NCBI GenBank assembly: GCA_944391355.1 | Contig: CALXTG010000143.1 | Span: forward strand, 1-9,014 | Direction of reading: 5' to 3' | DNA: 9,014 nucleotides | Origin: an uncultured Alphaproteobacteria bacterium | Lineage (GTDB): Bacteria > Pseudomonadota > Alphaproteobacteria > RF32 > CAG-239 | In this document: piece after piece, positions 1 through 6,207 of the stretch | Layout of the letters: each line of letters starts with the position of its first letter | Numbering within the stretch: position 1 is the first letter of the stretch | Notes under the pieces: model-generated | What the model was told of the DNA's origin: nothing | What the model saw: the letters and a program-made list of their open reading frames with translations, nothing else | Database searches by the model: none | Made by a program: the position numbers and the translations under genes

Positions 1-613
1 GATGTCGGGTTTTCTGGAAAATAATCCGCAGTTCGGATTCTGTTATGCTCAAACCCAGTTTGTCCGTGTCGGCAAGCTTAACGAACCTTATCATATCTGC
101 AAGAGAATCCTACCTGCCGACGGAACGGATAATTTTTTTGAGGATTTGATTGCCGGGCGCAATTTGCCGGCATTGGCTTTTTGCATGGTCAGAAGCAGTG
201 CTTTTTTACAAGTAAATCCCGAACGCGATATCTATGTTTCTCCGGTCGGACAAAATGCCCAAATGTTGCTGCCGATGGCTAAAAATTTTCGCTGCGGCTA
301 TATCAACAAGGTATTATCCAGCTATGTGGTGCGTCCCAATTCTATGTCGCACGAGGTGAATCCGATGTATGACTGCATGCTGGAGGATGTCCTGCTTCAT
401 GTTATGAAAGATATGAAGCTCAAGCCTTGGGAAGAAATTTATTGTCAAAAACTTCTGTCAGCTCGCTTTCACAAACAAGAAGCCGAAAAACCGAAAAATT
501 TTTCACTGAAGCTTTTTGACATTATTCCTTTTTTGAGAAGCAAAAACAAAAAATCAAAATTAAAGATTTATTTATTCGGTTTTATTCCGTTATTCAGCAT
601 AAAAAATAAATAA
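1..613 (+). CDS. Glycosyltransferase family 2, C-terminal part (5' truncated)
   Basis: This is the C-terminal 203 residues of what looks like a GT-A fold, family 2 glycosyltransferase, which would transfer a sugar from a nucleotide-sugar to a cell-surface glycan. The first visible codons (FLENNPQFGFCYAQ) match the stretch of GT2 enzymes just before the acceptor region, so the ATG at position 2 is very probably internal and the gene starts upstream of the window. Further support is the segment FFEDLIAGRNLPALAFCMVRSSAF, split here as FFEDLIAG and AFCMVRSSAF (about residues 46-68), followed by VGQNAQMLLPMAKNF (82-96), CGYINKVLSSYVVR and NSMSH (98-117), a common GT2 pattern. The catalytic DXD motif would be upstream and cannot be checked. 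The tail is basic and ends KIYLFGFIPLFSIKNK, similar to short C-terminal motifs of cell-envelope glycosyltransferases. It converges on the tRNA-Thr gene. Donor and acceptor cannot be inferred. Confidence 0.75.
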   Translation, partial: MSGFLENNPQFGFCYAQTQFVRVGKLNEPYHICKRILPADGTDNFFEDLIAGRNLPALAFCMVRSSAFLQVNPERDIYVSPVGQNAQMLLPMAKNFRCGYINKVLSSYVVRPNSMSHEVNPMYDCMLEDVLLHVMKDMKLKPWEEIYCQKLLSARFHKQEAEKPKNFSLKLFDIIPFLRSKNKKSKLKIYLFGFIPLFSIKNK

Positions 614-645
614 GCGTTTATGTGCGAATCTGTTTAAAACAAAAT

Positions 646-657
646 GCTTGGGTGACT
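646..657. repeat. 12-nt remnant of the tRNA-Thr 3' tail
   Basis: GCTTGGGTGACT here is identical to tRNA positions 1027-1038 (acceptor 3' strand plus the start of the T-arm on the minus strand). It is the third and shortest tRNA-tail match in the region and marks the left border of repeat unit A. It could be chance as an isolated 12-mer, but its position matches the repeat architecture. Confidence 0.5.
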
Positions 658-746
658 ACTCGGCGCTTCGCTTGAGTTGCCTCTGCGGCGCCAGGCTTCG
701 CCTGCCGGCATACTCCCGTCTGCCTGCGCCTGGTAGTCAAACACCC
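650..746. repeat. Core A with imperfect terminal inverted repeats
   Basis: TGACTAC at 653-659 is inverted exactly as GTAGTCA at 733-739. Outside it, GGGTG (650-654) faces CACCC (742-746), so the arms are about 10-14 bp with a short offset. The enclosed segment is more GC-rich than its surroundings and contains a small hairpin, CAGGC at 692-696 and GCCTG at 700-704. The ends together resemble a tRNA T-arm (GGGTGACT...CAAACACCC versus GGGTGACTCGAACACCC in the gene), as if a segment sat inside a T-arm copy. Confidence 0.45.
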
Positions 747-757
747 CTCTGGGTGTT
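740..757. repeat. Short perfect hairpin AACACCC-CTCT-GGGTGTT
   Basis: A 7-bp perfect stem with a 4-nt loop, made of T-arm-like sequence (AACACCC and its complement). In unit B the equivalent place, next to GTGTTCGAGTCC, holds the shorter CAC-TCTC-GTG stem preceded by a larger hairpin. Confidence 0.5.
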
Positions 758-837
758 CAAGTCCAGCTTCAATAGATACCATAACACAACAGCCCCATAA
801 AGGGGCTGTTGTGTTATGGTGCCGCTTGGGTGACTCG
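753..837. repeat. 85-bp direct repeat, copy 1
   Basis: Identical to 956-1040 except for one base (A at 759, G at 962); 760-837 is an exact 78-bp match. It contains the GTCCAGCTTCAATAGATACC border, the 43-nt palindrome and the last 18 nt of the mature tRNA-Thr sequence (3' strand of the acceptor, discriminator, T-arm part), plus the CCA. The match to the tRNA stops at 837, where copy 1 diverges into core B. This is a tail fragment, not a second functional tRNA. Confidence 0.95.
778..820. repeat. Perfect palindrome, 19-bp stem and 5-nt loop, copy 1
   Basis: Arms 778-796 and 802-820 are perfectly complementary, with ATAAA as loop on the plus strand. The right arm ends in TGGT, the complement of the ACCA of the duplicated tRNA tail. 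There is no T-run directly after either arm. Confidence 0.9.
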
Positions 838-844
838 TAAGTTT

Positions 845-896
845 GACTTGTAACATTCGCTCCCTTCGCTGTCGCTCTTCTGCTCATTAACAAGTC
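845..896. repeat. Core B inverted repeat GACTTGT/ACAAGTC
   Basis: GACTTGT at 845-851 is inverted as ACAAGTC at 890-896, enclosing a segment with CTCCCTTCGCTGTCGCTC. The arrangement mirrors the inverted repeat around core A, although core sequences differ. Confidence 0.45.
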
Positions 897-901
897 TACA
901 C

Positions 902-948
902 CTGATGCAACGAAAAGTGACGTTAAGTCACTTTTCTGTCGGCATCAG
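902..948. repeat. Nested hairpin with 9-bp AAAAGTGAC stem
   Basis: The inner perfect stem is AAAAGTGAC (913-921) and GTCACTTTT (927-935) with GTTAA loop. An outer 7-bp stem pairs CTGATGC (902-908) with GCATCAG (942-948). Both strands end the inner stem in TTTT, so it could act as a weak bidirectional terminator for the glycosyltransferase (plus) and for transcripts from the tRNA (minus). The inner stem is A/T-rich, so this is uncertain. Confidence 0.55.
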
Positions 949-955
949 CACTCTC

Positions 956-1019
956 GTGTTCGAGTCCAGCTTCAATAGATACCATAACACAACAGCCCCA
1001 TAAAGGGGCTGTTGTGTTA

Positions 1020-1040
<21 letters not shown>
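956..1040. repeat. 85-bp direct repeat, copy 2, overlapping tRNA-Thr
   Basis: This is the partner of 753-837 at a spacing of 203 bp. Its right end is the genuine 3' part of the tRNA-Thr gene, so it is probably the parental copy. Confidence 0.95.
981..1023 (-). terminator. Long palindrome at the tRNA-Thr 3' end, possible terminator
   Basis: Arms 981-999 and 1005-1023 form a perfect 19-bp stem with a 5-nt loop, which would be a very stable RNA hairpin. On the minus strand its 5' arm begins with the discriminator A and encoded CCA of tRNA-Thr, so the precursor could hide its own 3' end in the stem. The GC-rich top (CAGCCCC/GGGGCTG) fits a transcription stop, but only TATCTATTG follows, with no T-run, so a factor-independent terminator is not secure. 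A processing or protection element, or a recombination target, are alternatives. Confidence 0.5.
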
Positions 1041-1095
<55 letters not shown>

Positions 1096-1112
1096 AACGG
1101 TATGCAAAATGT

Positions 1113-1140
1113 TTTATATACAAACTTAAAAAATTTGCAA
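1113..1140 (-). promoter_or_regulatory. Candidate promoter of tRNA-Thr
   Basis: On the minus strand TTGCAA (1135-1140) and TATAAA (1113-1118) are separated by 16 bases and lie about 17 bases ahead of the mature tRNA 5' end. This is a plausible sigma-70-type arrangement in an A/T-rich gap. Read-through from mscS, which ends at 1160, is also possible because no terminator is visible between them. Confidence 0.45.
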
Positions 1141-1159
1141 CCCTTATTTAAATATTTTC

Positions 1160-3571
1160 TCATTTTTTCTTATCGCGGCGCTGATATTTGGCAACCGTCG
1201 TTTCATTAATCATATGTACAACGCGCTGCGGGAAAGCTATTTCTATTCCGGCAGCATTAAAACGACGGTAAATTTCACTGCGTAAATCACTTGCCAGGCT
1301 CAGACCATTCATAATATCCGCCGTATAACACCGTAATTCAAAATCAAGGCTCGAATCGCCGAACTTGGCAAAAATCACATAAGGCGACGGTTTTTTCAAC
1401 ACCCGTTTGTGCATCTCGGCAACTTCCAAAAGAATCGCTTTGACTTGGTCAATATCGCTGCCGTAAGCAACACCGACCGCAATCTCAATTCTGCCCCATT
1501 TGTCATCATGGGTCAGATTTGTTACCGTATTTGACAAGATATCGGCATTGGGAATAATAACGCTGGCTTTCTTCCAGGTTTCGATTTCGGTGGCCCGGAT
1601 ATTTATCTGTTTAACGACACCTTCCTGACCGTTGACAATAACCCAATCGCCGACTCGTATCGGACGCTCAAACAAAAGGATTATGCCCGAAACAAAGTTA
1701 TTGACGATATTCTGCAAACCAAGACCAATACCTAATGATAAAGCACCGGCAATCAGCGCAAGATTAGTTAAACTGCCGCCCATGACCGCCACTGCCAGCA
1801 GCGCGGCAATGATAATCCCGAGGAAACCGAAGCCCGAGGCCAGAGAATGCTTGGTTCCGTCATCAATATCCATTTTTGAAAGGACATTATTCATTAAGCG
1901 CCGTCTCAGAGCACGAACAATCCCCAAGCCGGCAAAAAAGACGATTATGCCGGTAACAATCGCGATCAGGGAAATATTAACTCCGCCGACCTTAAAGCCA
2001 AATAAAAGCTTGTATAATGTCTGGCGCAAAATATCCGTCGAAACGCCCCACAAAGACAAGATACCGAATAATGCGGCGATAATCAGCAACGGGTCAATAA
2101 TCAAGCCCGACCAGAAATCAATTTTGCTTAGAATCCTGCGGCGCATTTTGAAAGTACGCACCCAAAAGCGCATCAGCAACAGACGATGAAGCAGTTCATC
2201 AATGGATTTACGCAGAATGATAAAAATGCCGATAAGGATGTTGGTCAGAATAAAATTATTCAGGATATAAGCCGATAAATAGGGATATCCGAACAGAGAA
2301 ACAGCGAAAGCCCCCGCGGCAAACAGCGATATGAAGAACATTACTTTAAAAGCAAAATCTGCCTGACTGTCTTCTTCCTCTTCTTCGCCGCATTCTTCGT
2401 CATCTTCTTTTTCGGCAAGATCATCCCATAACAGCCGCTTGGTTATCAGAATAATGCAAAAAGCTTTGACTCCGCTGGCCAGCGTCATTAAATAGGCCAG
2501 AAGCTCAGGAGCATAAGCGGCAGATTTGGCTACATACAGCAGATACTCAAAGATACCGATCAACAAGATGCTGTAATAAAAGGCTTTGGCGACATGTCTG
2601 GCTTTTTCATCACTGAAATTAACCAAACGCCAAGCCGGGTTATAAGGAGCCAGCACAACCCGGGAGACGGCACGCGCCAGAATCATAACCAGAGCATAAA
2701 ATAAAAAGCTGTTGACGATTATACCGAAGAATCCGGCGGTCATTATCTTGGTGCCGGTCATCCATAACAGAAAGCCGCCTATAATTGTTGCGGGGATAAC
2801 CCCGTAAGCAACCGCAACGGCGATTGCGGCCAAAACCTTTTTGCCATAGCGCGGATGCTCAATTTCTTTCCGGTAGCCAAAGCGGCGCATTATCCATAAA
2901 CGCAGAAAAATTCCCAGCCACAGCGAAATAAAGGCTATCAAGCCGAAAGGCACCAGATTAGCGCGGACATACTCCCTGCCGTCTTTGTCAAGATTCTGAT
3001 ACCATGTTACCGGCGATTTGATAATATCGTAACCAAACTGTACAAATAATTTAGTATCAATAAACAATGTCGAAGGATAAATCAACGGCGCCTGACGTAT
3101 CAGCAGATTACCGAGCAAGGCCTGATTGCGGACATTTAAAATCAGATTCTCGATTTCATCAAGCTTGGTCAGCAGGATATCGGCTTCGGCAATTTTACCG
3201 CGCAAATAGGCCAGTTCATTATTAAACTCCTTGCGTTTCTGAGCAATGACCGGCAGTTCTTTTTTGCCGTCTTTGGGCTCCTCTCCCAAAGCCTCAATTC
3301 TCTTTTGGGCAAATTTTAAATCATGTTCAACCGTTCTTTTGGCTTCCTGCAAAGCGGTCCGGGTTTCTCCGACATAAGTTACGGTTTCAGATACCTCTTC
3401 AGGCGTCAGCTGGCCTTTTTTCAGCAATTTTTCAATGCTCAGCAGCTTTTTGCTGATAAGACTGTAATTGACATTGCTGTCGGCAATCGCCCGGGTATCA
3501 GGTTCCGCATACGCCGCAGCGGCGCTGAAACAAAAAACTGTCAGCAGAACAAGACTTAAAAATTTGCGCAT
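1160..3571 (-). CDS. MscS-family mechanosensitive ion channel, large form
   Basis: Inner-membrane channel expected to open under membrane tension and release solutes during osmotic downshift. The 803-residue product is much longer than E. coli MscS (286). In order it shows: a signal peptide (MRKFLSLVLL... with AAAAYA before Glu23), a probably periplasmic helical coiled-coil-like region (about 36-155), roughly eleven hydrophobic segments from about 206 onward, and the conserved MscS module (about 580-785). The pore helix has ALSLGIGLGLQNIVNNFVSG, followed by FERPIRVGDWVIV and IPNADILSNTVTN. An unusual acidic stretch (about 387-401, nearly all Asp/Glu) lies in a loop between membrane segments. 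The ATG at 3571 is chosen because GGGAGAG sits 6 nt upstream and the signal peptide starts there; the in-frame GTG at 3589 would add six residues without a good ribosome site. It lies 22 nt after the upstream dehydrogenase-like gene, so co-transcription is likely. Assignment to a particular subfamily (MscK/YnaI type) is not made. Confidence 0.92.
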   Translation of the reverse strand: MRKFLSLVLLTVFCFSAAAAYAEPDTRAIADSNVNYSLISKKLLSIEKLLKKGQLTPEEVSETVTYVGETRTALQEAKRTVEHDLKFAQKRIEALGEEPKDGKKELPVIAQKRKEFNNELAYLRGKIAEADILLTKLDEIENLILNVRNQALLGNLLIRQAPLIYPSTLFIDTKLFVQFGYDIIKSPVTWYQNLDKDGREYVRANLVPFGLIAFISLWLGIFLRLWIMRRFGYRKEIEHPRYGKKVLAAIAVAVAYGVIPATIIGGFLLWMTGTKIMTAGFFGIIVNSFLFYALVMILARAVSRVVLAPYNPAWRLVNFSDEKARHVAKAFYYSILLIGIFEYLLYVAKSAAYAPELLAYLMTLASGVKAFCIILITKRLLWDDLAEKEDDEECGEEEEEDSQADFAFKVMFFISLFAAGAFAVSLFGYPYLSAYILNNFILTNILIGIFIILRKSIDELLHRLLLMRFWVRTFKMRRRILSKIDFWSGLIIDPLLIIAALFGILSLWGVSTDILRQTLYKLLFGFKVGGVNISLIAIVTGIIVFFAGLGIVRALRRRLMNNVLSKMDIDDGTKHSLASGFGFLGIIIAALLAVAVMGGSLTNLALIAGALSLGIGLGLQNIVNNFVSGIILLFERPIRVGDWVIVNGQEGVVKQINIRATEIETWKKASVIIPNADILSNTVTNLTHDDKWGRIEIAVGVAYGSDIDQVKAILLEVAEMHKRVLKKPSPYVIFAKFGDSSLDFELRCYTADIMNGLSLASDLRSEIYRRFNAAGIEIAFPQRVVHMINETTVAKYQRRDKKK

Positions 3572-3577
3572 CGGAAA

Positions 3578-3584
3578 CTCTCCC
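3578..3584 (-). promoter_or_regulatory. Ribosome binding site of the mscS-family gene
   Basis: GGGAGAG on the minus strand, 6 nt before the ATG at 3571. It decides for this start over the GTG at 3589. Confidence 0.7.
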
Positions 3585-3593
3585 GTCACAGAA

Positions 3594-4598
3594 TTATTTT
3601 TGCAGCCATAATTTTAGCAGATTAAAAGCATTTTTTGCGGTTCCGGCACGCAGATTATCTGCCACGCTCCAAAAGCTGATACCGTTTTCAACCGATGCGT
3701 CCTGACGAAGACGGCTGATATAAATGTCATTTTCGCCCTGAACATCGGTCAGGCTGACATAGCCGCCGTCAACCTGTTTGTCAAAAACAATCAGCCCCTT
3801 GGTTTTTTGCATCAATGCTTTAACCTCATCAACATCAATATCTTTTGCACATTCGATATTAACATATTGGGCGCTGCCGATGAAAGCCGGAACCACCGCG
3901 CAATTGGCATGAACTTTGACATCGCCGCCGAGAACCTTTTTGGTTTCGGCATTTAATGACCATTCGCAGGAGGTTTCGTCACCGATAAATTCCCCGACCT
4001 GGGGAATTACGTTAAAAGCAATCTGCTTGCCGAAAACTTTCTGATCATCAACCAAAGTGTCATTCATATAGATTTTACGAGTCTGAGAAAAAAGCTCGTC
4101 CATGGCTTCTTTGCCGTAAACGGAAGCAGAAGTATAAGTCGAACAAACAATCCGGCGGATATCATATCGGGCATGAATCGCCTGCAGCGGCATTAAGAGC
4201 TGAGTTGCTTCGGGAGACGGAACGGCAACCAGCCCCTTGGCCGCCGAATCGAGCAAAGAATCGTTTAACCCGGCCACAATCAAAGGGACATCGCTGTCAG
4301 AGACAAACGCATCGGAACAATCAATGACTTTGACTTTCGCGGCCAGAGCCTTGGCGACATATTTTTTGGAAACAGCGGACGGCGTGGCAAAAATCACCGC
4401 ATCAACGCCGCTGAAATCAAAATCATCAAGATTAAAGACATCCAAGTCAACATCTTCTCCGTAAGAAACCTGGGTTCCCAGCGGCGCTTTATGATCAAGA
4501 GCCAGTAAATTTTTAGCGGGGAAGTTATCTTCTTCCAAAAAACTTAAAATTTCGCGACCGGTTGTTTCCAATACGCCGACGACTGCAATTTTTTTCAT
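3594..4598 (-). CDS. Aspartate-semialdehyde dehydrogenase-fold protein, Usg-like, probably non-catalytic
   Basis: The 334-residue product aligns by eye with aspartate-semialdehyde dehydrogenase (Asd), the NADPH enzyme that makes aspartate semialdehyde for lysine, methionine and threonine synthesis. Conserved anchors are DVPLIVAGLN, STYTSASVYGKEAMDELF, GKQIAFNVIPQVGEF and FWSVADNLRAGTAKNA. The active-site residues are missing, however. The usual PNCST reads PSPEA (catalytic Cys becomes Pro129). The SSAFR Arg becomes Val99 in CSDAFV, the STYQ Gln becomes Thr156, the VRVPV Arg becomes Val235, and the GHSE His becomes Ser242. The nucleotide loop GATGxVG reads GVLETTG. From memory, E. coli Usg has the similar VAVPDSLTSQLL in place of the Cys motif, so this belongs nearer to Usg-like paralogues than to working Asd. 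The ATG at 4598 has GAAAGG 6 nt upstream; the in-frame TTG at 4604 abuts that site. Usg function is unclear; a binding or structural role is possible. Confidence 0.85.
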   Translation of the reverse strand: MKKIAVVGVLETTGREILSFLEEDNFPAKNLLALDHKAPLGTQVSYGEDVDLDVFNLDDFDFSGVDAVIFATPSAVSKKYVAKALAAKVKVIDCSDAFVSDSDVPLIVAGLNDSLLDSAAKGLVAVPSPEATQLLMPLQAIHARYDIRRIVCSTYTSASVYGKEAMDELFSQTRKIYMNDTLVDDQKVFGKQIAFNVIPQVGEFIGDETSCEWSLNAETKKVLGGDVKVHANCAVVPAFIGSAQYVNIECAKDIDVDEVKALMQKTKGLIVFDKQVDGGYVSLTDVQGENDIYISRLRQDASVENGISFWSVADNLRAGTAKNAFNLLKLWLQK

Positions 4599-4604
4599 AT
4601 CCAA

Positions 4605-4610
4605 CCTTTC
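4605..4610 (-). promoter_or_regulatory. Ribosome binding site of the Asd-like gene
   Basis: GAAAGG on the minus strand, 6 nt before the ATG at 4598 and touching the alternative TTG at 4604, so it supports the ATG. Confidence 0.65.
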
Positions 4611-4690
4611 TTATGTTTGTATCTTTAAAATTAGTTATAAAGTAATAATAAATCAGACAGATTGCAACTGAAATCGCTATCGGCTTCTAA

Positions 4691-5701
4691 TTATGAACGG
4701 GTTTGGATAATTCCCTGCAACAACCCAAGAATTTTAGACCCGGTCTTGGTCTGAAAACGCTTTTTATTGCGGCGCCGGGCTTCTTTAGCGGCGATTTCCG
4801 CTGCGTGAGCGGCATAATAACGGGCTTTTTGCCGTTGTCTGGCTTCGGGGTTGTTTTTTATCCATTCTTTATTCTGTTCCCGGCGTTTGTCGCGGTTTTG
4901 CGCATAATTGCGCCGGGAAGTTTCCTGCACCTTTTCTGGATTATTTTCCCGCCAGATTTTAGCCTTTTCCGCCAATTCAGCTTTATGTTTTTCATAGTAA
5001 CGTTTCTTAATCTCTGCAATTTCTGCAGTATGCGTCAATTGGTATTTTTTCAAAATTTCTTTTCGTTTTTCCGGATTTGCTTCGTAAAAAAGCCGGGTTC
5101 GCTCTGTGATTTCCTGCTTATGCTCCTGAAAATACTGCTGTTTATAGGCTTTAATTCTTTCTGCGTGTTCCTGCTCATACGTTTTACGCCATTTTTTTAA
5201 TTCGGCAATTCGCTGCTGCTTCTTTGCTGTTCTTATTTGTTTCAGCTCAGCAACAATCTTTATTTCATCCATTTTAAGCGGCTTAAGCCAGCGATTATCC
5301 AAATAATGCTGGCGATTTAACTCAGCAAGCTTATTCACTCCAATATTAAAGGAGAGTTTTTCTTTAAGCAAAGGCAGAAAATACATCGGCAGCAAAGAAC
5401 GCCGGTTAATTACCGAAATAAAATCTTTCTCAGACAGAAAATCGCTAAGTTTATTAACCTCCAGAAAATTATCAATATTTTTATACTGCTTTTTTTCATC
5501 GGCATACCAAGCACAAAGAACTTCGGGTATCGAAGATATCTGCTGCCGGTCGTATTTTTCATAAGCTGCAAAATTGTTAAATTCCGAGGCAAGTTCGGCT
5601 TGACCCATGCTTATATATAAGCCGCAGTCAAACTCCGCGAAAAGCTCGGCAACTTCACGTTCAATGAGATCAATTTTATTGTCTTCGGCGTAATTGTACA
5701 A
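4691..5701 (-). CDS. Unrecognised protein with nine 15-residue basic helical repeats
   Basis: I do not recognise a family. The 336-residue product has an N-terminal non-repetitive, helix-rich part (about 1-160) and then a very Lys/Arg/Glu-rich part. Residues 176-310 are nine consecutive 15-residue units without a gap (DNA 4772-5176). The pattern is xxx(H/N)(P/K/A)(E/A)(E/K)xxxxx(K/R)x(Y/F/W), for example YEANPEKRKEILKKY, YEKHKAELAEKAKIW and IKNNPEARQRQKARY. A further degenerate unit seems to precede them. The C-terminus is a basic tail ending GIIQTRS. There is no signal peptide or membrane segment, so it is probably cytoplasmic. The long basic helix could bind nucleic acid or act as a scaffold, which is inference only. 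The start is placed at TTG 5701 because GAAAGGAAC lies just upstream; the longer frame from TTG 5731 would begin inside the rplS terminator. It is followed after 92 nt by the Asd-like gene. Confidence 0.75.
   Translation of the reverse strand: MYNYAEDNKIDLIEREVAELFAEFDCGLYISMGQAELASEFNNFAAYEKYDRQQISSIPEVLCAWYADEKKQYKNIDNFLEVNKLSDFLSEKDFISVINRRSLLPMYFLPLLKEKLSFNIGVNKLAELNRQHYLDNRWLKPLKMDEIKIVAELKQIRTAKKQQRIAELKKWRKTYEQEHAERIKAYKQQYFQEHKQEITERTRLFYEANPEKRKEILKKYQLTHTAEIAEIKKRYYEKHKAELAEKAKIWRENNPEKVQETSRRNYAQNRDKRREQNKEWIKNNPEARQRQKARYYAAHAAEIAAKEARRRNKKRFQTKTGSKILGLLQGIIQTRS
4772..5176 (-). repeat. Nine tandem 45-bp coding repeats (15 residues each)
   Basis: Each unit is exactly 15 codons. 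The units are strongly diverged at residue level but keep register: an aromatic residue usually ends the unit, and His or Asn stands at unit position 4, with Asn-Pro in three units (Asn-Arg in a fourth). The absence of indels over 405 bp suggests selection on the period. Confidence 0.85.
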
Positions 5702-5707
5702 AAATTT

Positions 5708-5716
5708 GTTCCTTTC
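5708..5716 (-). promoter_or_regulatory. Ribosome binding site deciding the repeat-protein start
   Basis: GAAAGGAAC on the minus strand, with AGGAA 7 nt before the TTG at 5701. It lies only about 14 nt beyond the T-run of the rplS terminator. Confidence 0.6.
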
Positions 5717-5727
5717 AATAAAATAAC

Positions 5728-5761
5728 ACAAAAAAGCCGGGGAAGTTAAACCGCCCCGGCT
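5728..5761 (-). terminator. Intrinsic terminator of the ffh-rplS operon
   Basis: On the minus strand AGCCGGGG (5754-5761) pairs with CCCCGGCT (5735-5742) around an 11-nt loop and is followed by a run of six T (5730-5735). It starts 18 nt after the rplS stop codon. This is the clearest terminator in the window. Confidence 0.92.
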
Positions 5762-5779
5762 AAATTGCTGCGAGAAAGC

Positions 5780-6169
5780 TTATTTCTCTTCTTCTTTAGC
5801 TTTGGCTGCCGCTGTCAAATCGTCGGCAATACGAGCCGAACGACCACGCAATGCGCGCAGGAAGTATAATTTGGCGCGGCGGACTTTACCGATACGCGAT
5901 ACTTCAATTTTGGCAACATTCGGAGAATAAAGCGGGAATACACGCTCTACGCCTTCACCGAAAGAAATTTTTCTGACCGTGAAAGAAGAATTTAAGCCAT
6001 CGTTTTTACGAGCAATGCAAACACCTTCATAAACCTGAATACGTTCGCGGTCACCTTCTTTAACTTTGGTGTGAACTTTCAAGGTATCACCAGGTTTGAA
6101 ACTGGGAAGGTCTTTACCTTCGGTGAGCTTAGCAATCTGCTCTTTTTCAATATTTTCAATAATGTTCAT
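5780..6169 (-). CDS. rplS: 50S ribosomal protein L19
   Basis: Structural protein of the large ribosomal subunit near the 30S interface. The 129-residue product is full length for the family. Diagnostic segments are FKPGDTLKVHTKVKEGDRERIQVYEG (seen as FKPGDTLKVH and ERIQVYEGVCIARK), FTVRKISFGEGVERVFPLYSP (seen as FTVRKISFGEGVER and FPLYSP), and the basic RIGKVRRAKLYFLRALRGRSARI block. A short Ala/Lys/Glu tail follows. AAAGGG lies 8 nt before the ATG. It is the last gene of the operon, 38 nt after trmD, and is closed by the strong terminator. Confidence 0.97.
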   Translation of the reverse strand: MNIIENIEKEQIAKLTEGKDLPSFKPGDTLKVHTKVKEGDRERIQVYEGVCIARKNDGLNSSFTVRKISFGEGVERVFPLYSPNVAKIEVSRIGKVRRAKLYFLRALRGRSARIADDLTAAAKAKEEEK

Positions 6170-6207
6170 CAGTTTTACCCTTTGTAAAAATTTTCTAATC
6201 TATATAC

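Larger units (their letters stand above)
614..1019. other. Non-coding region with tandem tRNA-tail repeats and hairpins
   Basis: No credible gene lies in these 406 bases between the glycosyltransferase stop and the tRNA-Thr 3' end. Two tandem units share one plan. Each has a copy of the tRNA-Thr 3' tail (GGGTGACT), then a variable core containing CGCTTCGCT-like or CTTCGCTGTCGCTC motifs, then an AGTC(N)ACACC-type border, a hairpin, the conserved GTTC(A/G)AGTCCAGCTTC stretch and a long palindrome, leading into the next tRNA tail. Unit A spans about 646-837 and unit B about 821-1040. No integrase, transposase or protein-coding remnant was recognised. A 91-codon minus-strand open frame at 618-893 crosses the repeat and palindrome and is judged spurious. 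Confidence 0.75.

Noticed and set aside
821..837. Second tRNA gene at the upstream repeat copy
   Set aside because: Only the 3' tail of tRNA-Thr is present; the D-arm, anticodon arm and 5' acceptor strand are missing.
618..893. 91-codon minus-strand open frame
   Set aside because: It runs through the tRNA-tail repeat and palindrome, has a composition typical of translated structured RNA, and has no recognisable domain.
1632..2189. 185-codon plus-strand open frame
   Set aside because: It is antisense to the well-supported MscS channel domain and has no protein features.
4605..4690. Promoter of the Asd-like gene
   Set aside because: TTGCAA is present on the minus strand in A/T-rich DNA, but the best -10-like boxes are at unsuitable spacing, so no call is made.
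4703..5200. 165-codon plus-strand open frame rich in Phe and Leu
   Set aside because: It is the complement of the Lys/Glu/Arg-rich repeat region of the minus-strand gene, which naturally gives Phe/Leu-rich translation.
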